Below, piece by piece: positions 19,198-28,657 of a DNA stretch of 64,000 nucleotides (positions are counted from its first letter, which is position 1; every line of letters begins with the position of its first letter). The notes beneath the pieces are model-generated. The model was not told the origin of the DNA. It worked only from the letters and a program-made list of their open reading frames with translations, and made no database searches. The stretch lies in contig NZ_AP018560.1 in NCBI RefSeq assembly GCF_003967035.1, positions 271,001-335,000 of the forward strand, given 5' to 3'. This DNA comes from Aerosticca soli. GTDB taxonomy: Bacteria > Pseudomonadota > Gammaproteobacteria > Xanthomonadales > Rhodanobacteraceae. The position numbers were made by a program, and so were the translations under genes.

Positions 19198-19755
19198 TCA
19201 ATACGCAAGCCCTTGCCGGCCGTAATCGGCGAGCACCGCGCAGGCCTGTTCGCGCAGGATGTCGCGCCGCACGGCGATGCCGCGGCGGGCGAGCTCGCCG
19301 GTCCAGTCCGCGGGCAGCGGGCCCTCGTCGAAGGGCGTCAGGCGCTCCACGTCCTCGGTCCGCGCGCCGATCAGGAGTTCGTCGATGCCGGCCCACACGG
19401 TCGCGCCGTAGCACTGGCAGCACGGCTGCGCGCTGGTAGCGAGCACGTAGCGGCCGCCGTCGGCATTGAGGCGGAAACGCCCCAGGCGCTGCTGCGCGCC
19501 CATGTAGGCCAGCATCTCGGCATGCGCCGCCGAGCAGTGTTGCGCGACCACGCGATTGACGCCGGCGGCGACCAGCCGGCCTGCACCGTCGAACACCGCC
19601 GCGCCGAACGGCCCGCCGCGTTCGCGCGTGACGTTGGCGCGGGCGAGCGCGATCGCCACCGTCATGCGGTCGACATCGTCCAGGTAGCGGCGCTGCGTGT
19701 CGACGACCTCGTCGAGCCAGGCGGGCAGGGCTAGCCGGATCTCGTGCGGCAGCAT
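19198..19755 (-). CDS. Nucleoside/cytidine-type deaminase family protein
   Basis: A 185-residue zinc-dependent deaminase of the CMP/dCMP superfamily. The zinc and proton-shuttle motif is HAEMLA, with the two cysteines in AQPCCQCYG (P-C-x-x-C pattern). GGPFGAAVFDGAGRLVAAG is the N-terminal family block. This subgroup resembles guanine deaminase-like and tRNA-specific nucleoside deaminase-like proteins but is not TadA itself. The precise substrate is not readable. It lies five bases downstream of glnS and two bases upstream of the TVP38 gene. Confidence 0.82.
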   Translation of the reverse strand: MLPHEIRLALPAWLDEVVDTQRRYLDDVDRMTVAIALARANVTRERGGPFGAAVFDGAGRLVAAGVNRVVAQHCSAAHAEMLAYMGAQQRLGRFRLNADGGRYVLATSAQPCCQCYGATVWAGIDELLIGARTEDVERLTPFDEGPLPADWTGELARRGIAVRRDILREQACAVLADYGRQGLAY

Positions 19756-19760
19756 GAGGG

Positions 19761-21530
19761 TCACTCCGCGCGCGCCCTGGCCCAGGTGTCGCGCAGGGTG
19801 ACCGCACGGTTGAACACCGGCGCGTCGGCGCGGTGGTCCAGGCGGTCGCTGACGAAATAGCCCAGCCGCTCGAACTGGAAGTGCGTCTCCGGCGCGCACT
19901 GCGCGGCGGCCGGTTCCACCCAGCCCTGGACCACGCGCTTGGCCTCGGGGTTGACGTGGTCGAGCCAGCTGCTGCCGTCGCTCTCGTCGTCCGGCGCCGG
20001 CACGTTGAACAGGCGGTCGTACAGGCGCACTTCGGCGGCGACCGCATGCCGCGCACTGACCCAGTGGATGGTGCCCTTGACCTTGCGCTCGGCGCCGGGC
20101 AGGCCCTGCCGCGAGGCCGGATCCAGGGTGACGCGCAACTCGCTCACGCGGCCGGCGGCGTCTTTGCGCACTTCCTCGCACTGGACGATGCCGACCCCGC
20201 GCAGGCGCACCTCGCCGCCCGGCACCAGGCGCTTGAAGCCCTTCGGCGGCACTTCGGCGAAGTCCTCGCGCTCGATCCACAGCTCGCGCGCGAACGGCAC
20301 CGTGCGCGTGCCCAGGCTCTCGTCCTTGGGATGGTTGGCGAAGACCAGCGCTTCCTCGTGGTCCTCGGGCAGGTTGACGATGACCAGCTTGAGCGGATCG
20401 AGCACCGCCATGCGCCGCGGCGCGTGGTCGTCCAGATCCTCGCGGATGCAGTTCTCCAGCAGCGTGTAGTCGATCACGCTGTTCTGCTTGGACACGCCCA
20501 GCCGCTCCATCAGCAGGCGGATGCCGCCGGGCGTGAAGCCGCGCCGGCGCAGCCCGCGCAGGGTGTTCATGCGCGGATCGTCCCAGCCCTCGACCAGCCC
20601 GCGCGCCACCAGCTCGGCAAGCTTGCGCTTGCTGGTGATCGAATAGGAAAGATTGAGCCGCGAGAACTCGATCTGGCGCGGGCGGCTGGGCTGGACGTCG
20701 CGGTCCTGCCGGCGCAGCGGCTCGAGCAGCTCGGGGTGGTGGACGAGATCGACGCTGTCCACGCACCAGTCGTAGAGCGGGCGGTGGTCCTCGAATTCCA
20801 GCGTGCACAGCGAATGGGTAATGCCCTCGATAGCGTCCGACAGCGCATGGGCGAAGTCGTACATCGGGTAGATCGGCCAGGCATCGCCGGTGTTCTGGTG
20901 GGCGATCTTGCGGATGCGATAGAGCGCCGGATCGCGCAGGTTGAGGTTGCCGGAGGCCATGTCGATCTTCGCGCGCAGGGTGCGGCTGCCGTCGGCGAAC
21001 TCGCCCGCGCGCATGCGTCGGAACAGGTCCAGGTTTTCTGCCACGCTGCGCTCACGCCAAGGCGAAGGCCGGCCGGGCTCGGTCAGCGTGCCGCGGTAGG
21101 CGCGCATCTCCTCGGCCGAGAGATCGTCGACATAGGCCTTGCCCTCGGCGATCAGCTTCAGCGCGGCGAGGTAGAACACCTCGAAATAGTCCGAGGCATG
21201 GCACAGCGCGTCCCATTCGAAGCCCAGCCAGCGCACGTCCTCCTTGATGCCTTCGACGAAGGCCGGGTCTTCCTTGCCCGGATTGGTGTCGTCCAGGCGC
21301 AGGTTGCAGCGGCCGCCGAATTCGCGGGCGATGCCGAAATCCAGGCAGATCGCCTTGGCATGGCCAATGTGCAGGTAGCCGTTGGGTTCGGGCGGGAAGC
21401 GCGTGCGCACCATGGCGACCCGGCCGGCGGCCAGGTCATCGCGGACGATCTGGCGGATGAAATCGCGCGGGCCGTCCGTGCGGTCGGCGTCGGGGGCGGT
21501 CTCGGGGGCGGTCGACATCGGGCTCGCCAT
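19761..21530 (-). CDS. glnS: Glutaminyl-tRNA synthetase
   Basis: A class I synthetase of about 589 residues that charges tRNA-Gln. The HIGH box is PNGYLHIGHAKAI, and the KMSKS-equivalent is SITSKRKLAELV. The C-terminal anticodon-binding double barrel is complete (ends DTWARARAE). Several ATGs lie close together (21539, 21530, 21518) and no strong ribosome-binding site distinguishes them. I chose 21530; the conserved domain begins well after all of them. Confidence 0.96.
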   Translation of the reverse strand: MASPMSTAPETAPDADRTDGPRDFIRQIVRDDLAAGRVAMVRTRFPPEPNGYLHIGHAKAICLDFGIAREFGGRCNLRLDDTNPGKEDPAFVEGIKEDVRWLGFEWDALCHASDYFEVFYLAALKLIAEGKAYVDDLSAEEMRAYRGTLTEPGRPSPWRERSVAENLDLFRRMRAGEFADGSRTLRAKIDMASGNLNLRDPALYRIRKIAHQNTGDAWPIYPMYDFAHALSDAIEGITHSLCTLEFEDHRPLYDWCVDSVDLVHHPELLEPLRRQDRDVQPSRPRQIEFSRLNLSYSITSKRKLAELVARGLVEGWDDPRMNTLRGLRRRGFTPGGIRLLMERLGVSKQNSVIDYTLLENCIREDLDDHAPRRMAVLDPLKLVIVNLPEDHEEALVFANHPKDESLGTRTVPFARELWIEREDFAEVPPKGFKRLVPGGEVRLRGVGIVQCEEVRKDAAGRVSELRVTLDPASRQGLPGAERKVKGTIHWVSARHAVAAEVRLYDRLFNVPAPDDESDGSSWLDHVNPEAKRVVQGWVEPAAAQCAPETHFQFERLGYFVSDRLDHRADAPVFNRAVTLRDTWARARAE

Positions 21531-21656
21531 GCTCGGCATAAAAGGGGTAAGTCTACCCGCTCGCGGCGGAGCGGTCCGGCAGGCGGACTTGCCCCAAGGC
21601 AGCGCCGGTGCCGCCCGCCTTGTCAGCGCCGCGCCGCTGCCGCTAGCGTGTGCGGC

Positions 21657-21926
21657 ATGCAGACCGTCTATCACGCCCGCAGCCTGATCGATGCCCAGCT
21701 GGTCAAGGACGCCCTGGAAGGCGCCGGCATCCCGGCCTTCATCGCCGGCCATTACCTCACCGGCGGCATCGGCCAGTTGCCGGCCTGTGACCTGCTTGCG
21801 GTGCAGGTGCCGGCAGCGGCATGGCCGGCGGCGCGCGCGCTGATCCACGACATCGATGCGCGCGAACGTGCCGCAGCCGCCGCGGACGCGCCGGCGTCCG
21901 GCCTCCCGGTCGGCCGGCCGGCATGA
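21657..21926 (+). CDS. DUF2007 putative signal-transducing protein
   Basis: An 89-residue protein with the compact DUF2007 domain: MQTVYHARSLIDAQLVKDAL, then AGIPAFIAGHYLTGGIGQLP and a valine-rich strand LLAVQVPAAAW. The fold resembles a PII/ACT-like ferredoxin fold, and no biochemical role is established. It overlaps apt by four bases (ATGA), so both are probably translated from one mRNA. The gap of 126 bases to glnS should hold divergent promoters. Confidence 0.75.
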   Translation: MQTVYHARSLIDAQLVKDALEGAGIPAFIAGHYLTGGIGQLPACDLLAVQVPAAAWPAARALIHDIDARERAAAAADAPASGLPVGRPA

Positions 21927-22465
21927 CCGGCGAGGACGTCCTGCGCCTGGCGGCGCTGCGCGAAGGTATCCGCGCGGTGCCCGATTTCCCCGTGCCCGGG
22001 GTGGTGTTTCGCGACCTCACCCCCTTGCTCGCCGACCGCGCCGCCTTCGCCGCGTGCATCGAGGCGCTCGCCTCGCCATGGCGCGGGCAGGACGTGCAGG
22101 CGGTGTGCGGAATCGAGTCGCGCGGCTTCATCTTCGGCGCGGCGCTGGCCCGCGAGCTCGATGCCGGCTTCGTGCCGCTGCGCAAGCCCGGCAAGCTGCC
22201 GCCGCCGGTCGTCGAGGTGGACTACGCGCTCGAATACGGGACCGACCGCCTGCAGGCGCGAAACGACGCCCTGCGCCCGGGCCAGCGCACCCTGCTCATC
22301 GACGACGTGCTGGCCACCGGCGGCACGCTGTGCGCGGCGCGGGCGCTGGTGGCGCGGCTGGGCGGCGCATTGCTCGGCGCCCAGGTGGTGGTGGAACTGG
22401 ATGCCCTGCGCGGACGCATGCGCTGGGGCGAGGGGGCGCCGCTGCGCGCGCTGCTGCACTTCTGA
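21923..22465 (+). CDS. apt: Adenine phosphoribosyltransferase
   Basis: A 180-residue purine salvage enzyme converting adenine and PRPP to AMP. The family N-terminal phrase is IRAVPDFPVPGVVFRDLTPLL. The adenine pocket is GIESRGFIFGAALA, and the PRPP loop is LLIDDVLATGGTL. The start is the ATG overlapping the DUF2007 stop, which gives the standard N-terminus. A hairpin with a T-run follows immediately after the stop. Confidence 0.95.
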   Translation: MTGEDVLRLAALREGIRAVPDFPVPGVVFRDLTPLLADRAAFAACIEALASPWRGQDVQAVCGIESRGFIFGAALARELDAGFVPLRKPGKLPPPVVEVDYALEYGTDRLQARNDALRPGQRTLLIDDVLATGGTLCAARALVARLGGALLGAQVVVELDALRGRMRWGEGAPLRALLHF

Positions 22466-22489
22466 AAAACGCGGCGGCGGCAGCGTTTT
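22466..22489. terminator. Bidirectional intrinsic terminator after apt
   Basis: AAAACGC and GCGTTTT form inverted arms around a GC-rich 10-base loop, giving A- and T-runs on opposite sides. It begins at the apt stop and lies 18 bases beyond the stop of the convergent gene, so it can serve both. Confidence 0.6.
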
Positions 22490-22506
22490 CCCCACCGCGC
22501 GAGGTC

Positions 22507-23106
22507 TCAGGGCGCGGCGATGTGCGCTTCCTCCACGTAGACCAGTTCGCAGGCGCCGGCACCGGTGTCCTCGCGGGTCAGCGAGGTAGGCCATTGCCAG
22601 CCGTCGCTGCGGCTGGCATCCACCAGGAAGCCCTCCAGATGGATCAGCTGGCCGCGGCGCACCCGCCCCAACACGCCGCGCACGGCCGCATCGGCGGGGA
22701 TGAGGTGCATGTTGGCGCTATGCGTTTCGATCGCGCGCCGCGGGATCGGGAAGTCCTTCACGCGCCACCAGTAGAAGCGGCCGGACTGGCCGATGGCGAT
22801 GCGGGCGAGCACCGCGCTGTCCGACATCGGCCCCCAGCCGAGCGCGAGATCGACCGGCGCCAGAAAGGCACCGGCGTCGAAGCGGTAGTCCTCGCGCGAG
22901 AGCACGCGGGCGGTGAGCGCGATGTGCGCCCGCGTGCGCAGGCTGACGTCGCCGCGGCTGAGCGTCGCGCCGTCGGCCAGATCCACCTGTACGGGCGCAT
23001 CCGGCGCCAACAGGCCGGGCAGCGGCGTCGTCGCGCGGTGTTTCCAGGCGGTCGCGGCGCCCCACAGCGCGAGCAGCCCGAGCAGGACCGGCGGCCAGCG
23101 GCGCAT
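22507..23106 (-). CDS. Conserved membrane-anchored protein of unknown function
   Basis: A 199-residue protein with one N-terminal hydrophobic segment (PPVLLGLLALWGAATAWK), so it is either membrane-anchored or exported. The rest is a predicted beta-rich periplasmic domain with phrases FYWWRVKDFPIPRRAIETHS and IPADAAVRGVLGRVRRGQLIHLEG. I do not recognise a named family. A TTG at 23136, overlapping the oxyR stop, is an alternative start; the ATG at 23106 is preferred. Its position directly behind oxyR suggests co-transcription with that regulator. Confidence 0.7.
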   Translation of the reverse strand: MRRWPPVLLGLLALWGAATAWKHRATTPLPGLLAPDAPVQVDLADGATLSRGDVSLRTRAHIALTARVLSREDYRFDAGAFLAPVDLALGWGPMSDSAVLARIAIGQSGRFYWWRVKDFPIPRRAIETHSANMHLIPADAAVRGVLGRVRRGQLIHLEGFLVDASRSDGWQWPTSLTREDTGAGACELVYVEEAHIAAP

Positions 23107-23132
23107 CGGCGCGATCGATCCGTGGCCGCCTT

Positions 23133-24056
23133 TCAAGCGGTCAAGGGCTCGCCCTGCCCGAGCGCGTCGAGGGCGACTTCCTGCACCAGGCGCGCGAAGC
23201 GCTCGAGAAAGGGCGCCAGCGCCGAGCTCTTGCGCCAGACCAGGGCGATGCGCCGGCTGGGCGGCGCGCCGTCGAAGGCGAGCAGGCGCACATGCCCGGT
23301 GGGCGGTACCGGCGGCCGCGTGGCGAGCAGCGGCAGCAGGGTGATGCCGACGTTGGCGGCCACCATCTGCCGCAGGGTTTCCAGGCTGGTGGCGCGGAAG
23401 CCGGCCTTCTCGCCGGCGCCGGCGTGCCGGCAGACCTCGAGCGCCTGGTCGCGCAGGCAGTGACCGTCCTCGAGCAACAGCAGGTCCTCGTGCTCGAGTG
23501 CGGCGAGCTCGAGCGGTCCGCGCCTGCTCGCCAGCGGGTGGCCCTCCGGCACCGCCAGCACGAAGGGTTCCTCGAACAGGTATGCGGCGTGCAGGCTCTC
23601 ATCGTGCAGCGGCAGGGCGAGGATGCCGGCGTCGAGCGTGCCCTCGCGCAGCAGCTTCAGGAGCTGCTCGGTCTTCTCCTCGGTGAGCAGCAGCTCCAGC
23701 CGCGGCAACGTCTCGCGCACGCGCGGCACCAGGTGCGGCAGCAGGTAGGGCCCCAGGGTGGGAAAGATGCCCAGCCGCAGGCGGCCGGCCTCCGGGTCGC
23801 GGGTGCGCCGGGCGAGCGCCTTGATCTCGTCGATCTCGGCCAGCACGGCCTTGGCGCGACGGGCGATCTCCTGGCCGGTCTCGGTGAGCAGCACCTTGCG
23901 CGGGGTGCGTTCGACCAGGGTGACGCCGAGCTCGTCCTCGAGTTTCTTGATCTGCGTGGACAGCGTGGGCTGGCTGACAAAGGTGGCTTCGGCGGCGCGG
24001 CCGAAATGGCGGTGTTCGGCCAGGGCCACGAGATAGGCGAGATCGCGCAGGTTCAT
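23133..24056 (-). CDS. oxyR: Hydrogen peroxide sensor OxyR
   Basis: A 307-residue LysR-family regulator. The N-terminal winged helix-turn-helix reads HFGRAAEATFVSQPTLSTQIKKLE. In the regulatory domain Cys200 and Cys209 lie in EDGHCLRDQALEVC, matching the C199/C208 disulfide pair of E. coli OxyR, so peroxide sensing is very likely intact. It is divergent from an M1 aminopeptidase gene and is followed by a small membrane-anchored unknown; ahpC, ahpF or katG are not in this window. Confidence 0.92.
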   Translation of the reverse strand: MNLRDLAYLVALAEHRHFGRAAEATFVSQPTLSTQIKKLEDELGVTLVERTPRKVLLTETGQEIARRAKAVLAEIDEIKALARRTRDPEAGRLRLGIFPTLGPYLLPHLVPRVRETLPRLELLLTEEKTEQLLKLLREGTLDAGILALPLHDESLHAAYLFEEPFVLAVPEGHPLASRRGPLELAALEHEDLLLLEDGHCLRDQALEVCRHAGAGEKAGFRATSLETLRQMVAANVGITLLPLLATRPPVPPTGHVRLLAFDGAPPSRRIALVWRKSSALAPFLERFARLVQEVALDALGQGEPLTA

Positions 24057-24223
24057 GGGCGTCGGTCGGGCGGGGCGATAGGCGGCTTAGGGCCGATGGT
24101 GGGGCTTGTCATCGCCGCCGGCAATGGCTCGCGGCGGGCGGCCATGGCTTCCGGCACTGGGCCGGACGGTCGTCGTGCCCGTAGCTTCATAGACTTTGCT
24201 CTGGCCTGTTCGGGAGAAACCTC

Positions 24224-26905
24224 ATGCGCGCCCTGGTCCGCAGTCTGCTGTTCACCGCCCTGGCCGCCGCCGGCGGCGCCGCCCTCGCCGCCGTGCCGGC
24301 CGATACGCTGCCGCACGGCAAGCTGCCGCGCTGGGCGATTCCCGAGCACTACACGCTCGCCTTCAAGGTCGATCCGCGCCAGTCCGATTTCTCCGGCACC
24401 ACCACCATCCGGGTGAAGCTCGTCCAGGCCGCCGATCACCTTTGGCTGCACGGCCACGACCTCAAGGTGAGCAAGGTCGCCATCACCGACGCCGCCGGCA
24501 GGACGCGCGCCGGGACCTACGTCGCCGCGGCGCCGGCCGAGGGCGTGGCGCGGATCGACTTCGGCACCACGCTCAAGCCGCAGGAGATCACCCTCACCCT
24601 CGACTACGAGGCGCCGCTCAACCAGCAGCTGCAGGGCCTGTACAAGGTCAGCCACAAGGGCCAGCCCTACGCGATGACGCAGATGGAGCCGATCAGCGCG
24701 CGCTACGCCTTCCCCGGCTTCGACGAGCCCGGCTTCAAGACGCCCTTCGACATCAGCCTGACGATTCCCGCCGACCAGGTCGGCGCGGCCAATACCGCGC
24801 AGGTCAAGGAAACGCCGGCCGGCGCCGGCTGGAAGACGCTGACCTTCGCGCCGACGCCGCCGCTGCCGACCTATCTCGTCGCCTTCGGCGTCGGCCCGTG
24901 GGACATCCAGAGCGGCCCGACCATCGCGCCCAATGCCCATCGCCGCGAGCCGGTGCCGCTGCGCGGCATCGCCGCGCAGGGCGAGGCGCACCGCATGCAG
25001 CACGTGCTCGGCGAGACGCCGGCCATCATCCAGACGCTGGAGGACTACTACGCCTTCGGCTATCCGTTCGGCAAGCTGGACCTCGTCGCCGCGCCGGATT
25101 TCTCCGCCGGCGCGATGGAGAACCCCGGCTTCGTCACCTTCCGCGACTGGCTGCTGCTGCTCGATCCGGACTCCCCGGCGCAATACGTGCGCGGTTCGTT
25201 CAACGTCACCGCGCACGAGCTCGCCCACCAGTGGACCGGCGACACGGTGACGCTGGCCTGGTGGGACGACATCTGGCTCAACGAGGCCTTCGCCACCTGG
25301 ATGCAGCAGAAGGTGACGCAGAAGCTGCACCCGGAATACCGCGCCGACCTCGACCGCGTGCGCGGCGCCGAGGGCGCGATGAACGGCGACAGCCTGGTCA
25401 GCACGCGCAAGATCCGCCAGCCGATCACCGGCAACGGCGACATCGAGACCGCCTTCGACGGCATCACCTACCAGAAGGGTGCGGCAGTGCTCGGCATGTT
25501 CGAAGGCTACGTCGGCGAGGCCACCTTCCAGCAGGGCATGCGCGCCTACATCCAGCAGCACAAGTTCGGCAACGCCACCGCCGACGATCTGATCGACGCG
25601 ATCGCCGCGGCGGCCGGCAAGGGCGCGGACTTCAAGCACGCCTTTTCGAGCTTCCTCGACCAGCCCGGCGTGCCCTACGTGCGCACGCGCTTGACGCAGC
25701 AGGACGGCCAGACCGTCCTGGAACTGAAGCAGAGCCGCTACCTGCCGGTCGGCAGCAAGGGCGACACGCACCACGTGTGGGGCGTGCCGGTGTGCGTGCG
25801 CTACGGCGTGGCCGCCGGCAGCAAGGTGAGCTGCGAGCTGCTCGACAAGGCCGAGGGCCGCATGGTGCTCGCCGGGGCGGACGCGCATACCTGGGTGATG
25901 CCCAACGCCAATGCCAGCGGCTACTACCGCTTCGCCATGCCCAAGGAGGAGTTGGCCGCGCTCGGCCAGCGCATCGGCCAGCTCGCCGACGCCGAGCAGC
26001 TCGCCTACGCCGATGCGGTGGATGCGGCCTTCCGTCACGGCGATCTCGACGCCGGCGACGTGCTCGCCGCGCTCGCGCCGCTCACCGCCGCCCAGACCCG
26101 CGAAGTGGCCGTCGCCCCGCTCGGCACGGTCGAATGGATCCATCGCCATCTCGCGCAGACCGCCGCCCAGCGTGCGCGCGTCGCCGGCTGGGTCAAGGAA
26201 CACTACCTGCCGCGCCTGACCGCGCTCGGCTACGCACGCAAGCCCGGCGAGGCCGATGGCGACGCCCTGCTGCGCGCCACGCTGGCCGAAACCCTCGCGC
26301 TGGATTACGAACTGCCCGAGGTGCGCGCGGCGCTGCTGCGCCAGGGCGATGCGGTGCTCGCCGGCAAGGACGGCCGGCCCGACTTCGCCGCCGCCGATCC
26401 GGATCTGCTCGGCGTGGTGCTCGGCGTCACCGTGCAGGAGCGCGGCAAGCCGGCGGTCGATGCGCTCATCGCGGCCCTGCCCCAGACTTCCGATCCGGCG
26501 ATGCGCAATGCCATCCTCGCCGGGCTGTCCTATGCGCGCGATCCGGCGCTCGCCGCGCGCGTGCGCGACCTCGCCCTCGACAAGCAGGTCAAGGTCGGCG
26601 AGATGGCCGCGCTGCTGCGCAACGGCCGCGACACGCCGGCGGAACGCGACGCGTTGTGGCAGTGGTCGGTCAACAACTACGACCGCATTCTCGCGCGCAC
26701 CGGCAGCTTCGCCGGCGGCCGTCTGCCCGCGCTGATGGGCGGCGGCGGCTGCTCGCAAGCCGAGGCCGAGCGCCTGCAGGCGTTCTTCGCCACGCGCGCC
26801 AAGGACGCGCCCGGCGCCGAACGCGGTCTTGCGCAGACCACCGAGGCCACCCAGTTGTGCGCCGCGCTGAAAGCCAGCCAGGACCCGGCCGCGATCCTGC
26901 GCTGA
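24224..26905 (+). CDS. M1-family aminopeptidase, long ERAP-like form
   Basis: An 893-residue zinc aminopeptidase with a signal peptide (RSLLFTALAAAGGAALAA), so it acts in the periplasm or outside the cell. The exopeptidase motif is AGAMENPGF. The zinc site is HELAHQWTGD with the third ligand in NEAFATW. Residues after about 540 match the helical ERAP1-C-like C-terminal domain found in puromycin-sensitive/APN-type enzymes. GGGAGAAACC upstream of the ATG is a fair ribosome-binding site. It is one of two M1 enzymes in the window; the other, at 56.5 kb, is of a different subfamily. Confidence 0.93.
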   Translation: MRALVRSLLFTALAAAGGAALAAVPADTLPHGKLPRWAIPEHYTLAFKVDPRQSDFSGTTTIRVKLVQAADHLWLHGHDLKVSKVAITDAAGRTRAGTYVAAAPAEGVARIDFGTTLKPQEITLTLDYEAPLNQQLQGLYKVSHKGQPYAMTQMEPISARYAFPGFDEPGFKTPFDISLTIPADQVGAANTAQVKETPAGAGWKTLTFAPTPPLPTYLVAFGVGPWDIQSGPTIAPNAHRREPVPLRGIAAQGEAHRMQHVLGETPAIIQTLEDYYAFGYPFGKLDLVAAPDFSAGAMENPGFVTFRDWLLLLDPDSPAQYVRGSFNVTAHELAHQWTGDTVTLAWWDDIWLNEAFATWMQQKVTQKLHPEYRADLDRVRGAEGAMNGDSLVSTRKIRQPITGNGDIETAFDGITYQKGAAVLGMFEGYVGEATFQQGMRAYIQQHKFGNATADDLIDAIAAAAGKGADFKHAFSSFLDQPGVPYVRTRLTQQDGQTVLELKQSRYLPVGSKGDTHHVWGVPVCVRYGVAAGSKVSCELLDKAEGRMVLAGADAHTWVMPNANASGYYRFAMPKEELAALGQRIGQLADAEQLAYADAVDAAFRHGDLDAGDVLAALAPLTAAQTREVAVAPLGTVEWIHRHLAQTAAQRARVAGWVKEHYLPRLTALGYARKPGEADGDALLRATLAETLALDYELPEVRAALLRQGDAVLAGKDGRPDFAAADPDLLGVVLGVTVQERGKPAVDALIAALPQTSDPAMRNAILAGLSYARDPALAARVRDLALDKQVKVGEMAALLRNGRDTPAERDALWQWSVNNYDRILARTGSFAGGRLPALMGGGGCSQAEAERLQAFFATRAKDAPGAERGLAQTTEATQLCAALKASQDPAAILR

Positions 26906-26915
26906 ACGGACATCG

Positions 26916-26939
26916 CCGCGGTCTGCCGGAGGACCGCGG
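26916..26939 (+). terminator. Hairpin after the M1 aminopeptidase gene
   Basis: CCGCGGTC (26916-26923) and GACCGCGG (26932-26939) are perfect inverted repeats 10 bases past the stop. There is no T-run after the stem, so it may be an incomplete intrinsic terminator or mRNA 3' end stabiliser. Confidence 0.45.
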
Positions 26940-27067
26940 GCCTCGCATGCCCAAGCGGGGCCGGTAAACCCTTGGGACAATCGGCCCTCATGGGCGAGCC
27001 CGCGTTTCGCGGTCTTTACGAAAACTCGGAGGATGCCTGCCGTGCACGAGATCGAGGATCGGCTTGC

Positions 27068-27892
27068 ATGACCGCCGTGCGTGCCCTGCTGCGTGAGGCG
27101 GCGCAGCGCCTGGGCGAGGCCGGCGAAGCCGAGTGGCTGCTCATGCACGTGCTCGGCAAGCCGCGCAGCTGGTTGATCGCGCATGCCGACGAGGCCGTCG
27201 ATCCGGACGTCCAGACGGCTTTTGCCGCGCTCCTCGAGCGCCGCGCGGCCGGCGAGCCGCTGGCGTACGTCCTCGGCAAACAGGGCTTCTGGTCGCTGGA
27301 TCTGGACGTGACGCCGGCCACGCTGATCCCGCGCGCGGACACCGAGCGGCTGGTGGAGCTCGCGCTCGAGCGCTTGCCCGCCGACGCGCCGTGCCGCGTG
27401 GCGGACCTTGGCACCGGCAGCGGCGCGGTGGCGCTGGCGATCGCCCGCGAACGGCCGCGCGCGCAGGTGCTGGCCACCGACGTCAGTGCCGCGGCGCTCG
27501 AAGTGGCGCGGCGCAACGCGGCGCGGCTGGGCTTGCGCAACGTCGCCTTCGCCGAGGGCGACTGGCTGGCGCCGCTCGCCGGCGCAGGCGGCTTCGAGCT
27601 GATCGTCTCCAACCCGCCCTACATCGAGGCCGGCGATCCGCACCTGACGCAGGGCGATCTGCGTTTCGAGCCGGCGGGCGCGCTCGTCGCCGGCACCGAC
27701 GGGCTGGACGCCATCCGCCGCATCGTCGCCGGGGCCCGCGCGCATCTCGTGCCCGGCGGCTGGCTGCTGTTCGAGCACGGCTGGACCCAGGGCGAGGCGG
27801 CGCGTGCCCTGCTGCAGGCGGCCGGCTACGCGCAGGTGTTCACCGCGCGCGATCTCGAGCAGCGCGAGCGGGTGAGCGGCGGCCGGCGCTGA
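27068..27892 (+). CDS. prmC: Release factor glutamine methyltransferase
   Basis: A 274-residue class I SAM methyltransferase that methylates the GGQ glutamine of peptide release factors. The SAM loop is [16 protein letters not shown], and the catalytic motif is [10 protein letters not shown]. The substrate-side block [15 protein letters not shown] is typical of PrmC. The frame is open upstream to 26972, but [15 protein letters not shown] matches the family's usual N-terminal helix. Its stop lies five bases from that of the convergent tsaB. Confidence 0.92.
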   Translation: MTAVRALLREAAQRLGEAGEAEWLLMHVLGKPRSWLIAHADEAVDPDVQTAFAALLERRAAGEPLAYVLGKQGFWSLDLDVTPATLIPRADTERLVELALERLPADAPCRVADLGTGSGAVALAIARERPRAQVLATDVSAAALEVARRNAARLGLRNVAFAEGDWLAPLAGAGGFELIVSNPPYIEAGDPHLTQGDLRFEPAGALVAGTDGLDAIRRIVAGARAHLVPGGWLLFEHGWTQGEAARALLQAAGYAQVFTARDLEQRERVSGGRR

Positions 27893-27897
27893 GCGCT

Positions 27898-28599
27898 CTA
27901 TGCGCCCGGCGCCTTGCCCTGTTCGCTCAAGGTCAGGGCGACCTTGTCGCGCAGATAGACCGGCAGCGCCTGCTCGGGCGCCACCGCCTGGCCGGCGCGG
28001 AAGGCGCGGACGCCGAGCACGGCGACGTGCCGGGCCTGCGGATAGTGCGCGCCGCCGGCGCTGCGCAGATGGCCGGTGAGACGCGTGCGCAGCGTTTGTG
28101 CATAACTGGACCAGCCGCTGCCGACCCCATGCCAGTGCGCCGCTTCCGGCAGCACCAGCGACTCGGCGCGGGTCACGCGCTCCTCGTCCAGCGCCTCCAG
28201 GCCGCCCGCGCCGTCGGGCCGGTAGCTGCCGGCGTAGATCTCGCCCATGCGCGCGTCGATCACGGCGAGAATCGCGGCGTCCTCCTCCTGCGGGGCTTCC
28301 AGCGCCAGTGCGGCGAGCGAGGACACCGGCACCACCGGCACGTCCAGTCCCATCGCGATGCCCTGCGCGAGCGCCACGCCGAGGCGCACGCCGGTGAAGG
28401 CACCGGGTCCGCGGCCGACGGCGACGGCATCGAGCGCGCGGCGGCCGAGGCCGGCCTCGGCAAGCAGCGCGTCGGCCATCGGCAGCACCAGCTCGGCATG
28501 CCGGCGCGGCGCCAGCTCGCTGCGGGCGATCACGCCCTCGCCGTGCACCAGGGCGACCGAGCAGGCCTCGGTGGAAGTCTCGATGGCGAGCAGGTTCAT
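27898..28599 (-). CDS. tsaB: tRNA threonylcarbamoyladenosine protein TsaB
   Basis: A 233-residue ASKHA-fold protein starting MNLLAIETSTEACSVAL. It has the GRGPGAFTGVRLGVALAQG nucleotide-region and AVIDARMGEIYAG. TsaB is the scaffolding partner of TsaD and TsaE in making the t6A modification on tRNAs reading ANN codons. A longer open frame reaches 28695, but the first family residue is the ATG at 28599. It is 58 bases downstream of the P-type ATPase region's end and probably has its own promoter. Confidence 0.93.
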   Translation of the reverse strand: MNLLAIETSTEACSVALVHGEGVIARSELAPRRHAELVLPMADALLAEAGLGRRALDAVAVGRGPGAFTGVRLGVALAQGIAMGLDVPVVPVSSLAALALEAPQEEDAAILAVIDARMGEIYAGSYRPDGAGGLEALDEERVTRAESLVLPEAAHWHGVGSGWSSYAQTLRTRLTGHLRSAGGAHYPQARHVAVLGVRAFRAGQAVAPEQALPVYLRDKVALTLSEQGKAPGA

Positions 28600-28657
28600 G
28601 GCGTGCATTCTCGCAAAGCCGCGCGGGTCGACGGTGATGCGCTTCCGGTGGCGTGTC

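Noticed and set aside
27034-27071. A 12-codon mini-ORF ([12 protein letters not shown]) just before prmC, overlapping its ATG
   Set aside because: GGAGG sits directly against its ATG with no spacing, and the codons show no regulatory residue bias. A role as a leader peptide is not supported.
24053-27778. A 1241-residue minus-strand open frame opposite the M1 aminopeptidase gene
   Set aside because: It is a GC-rich shadow with low-complexity Arg/Ala/Gly/Gln composition and no family motif. The plus strand has a complete, motif-rich M1 peptidase and prmC.
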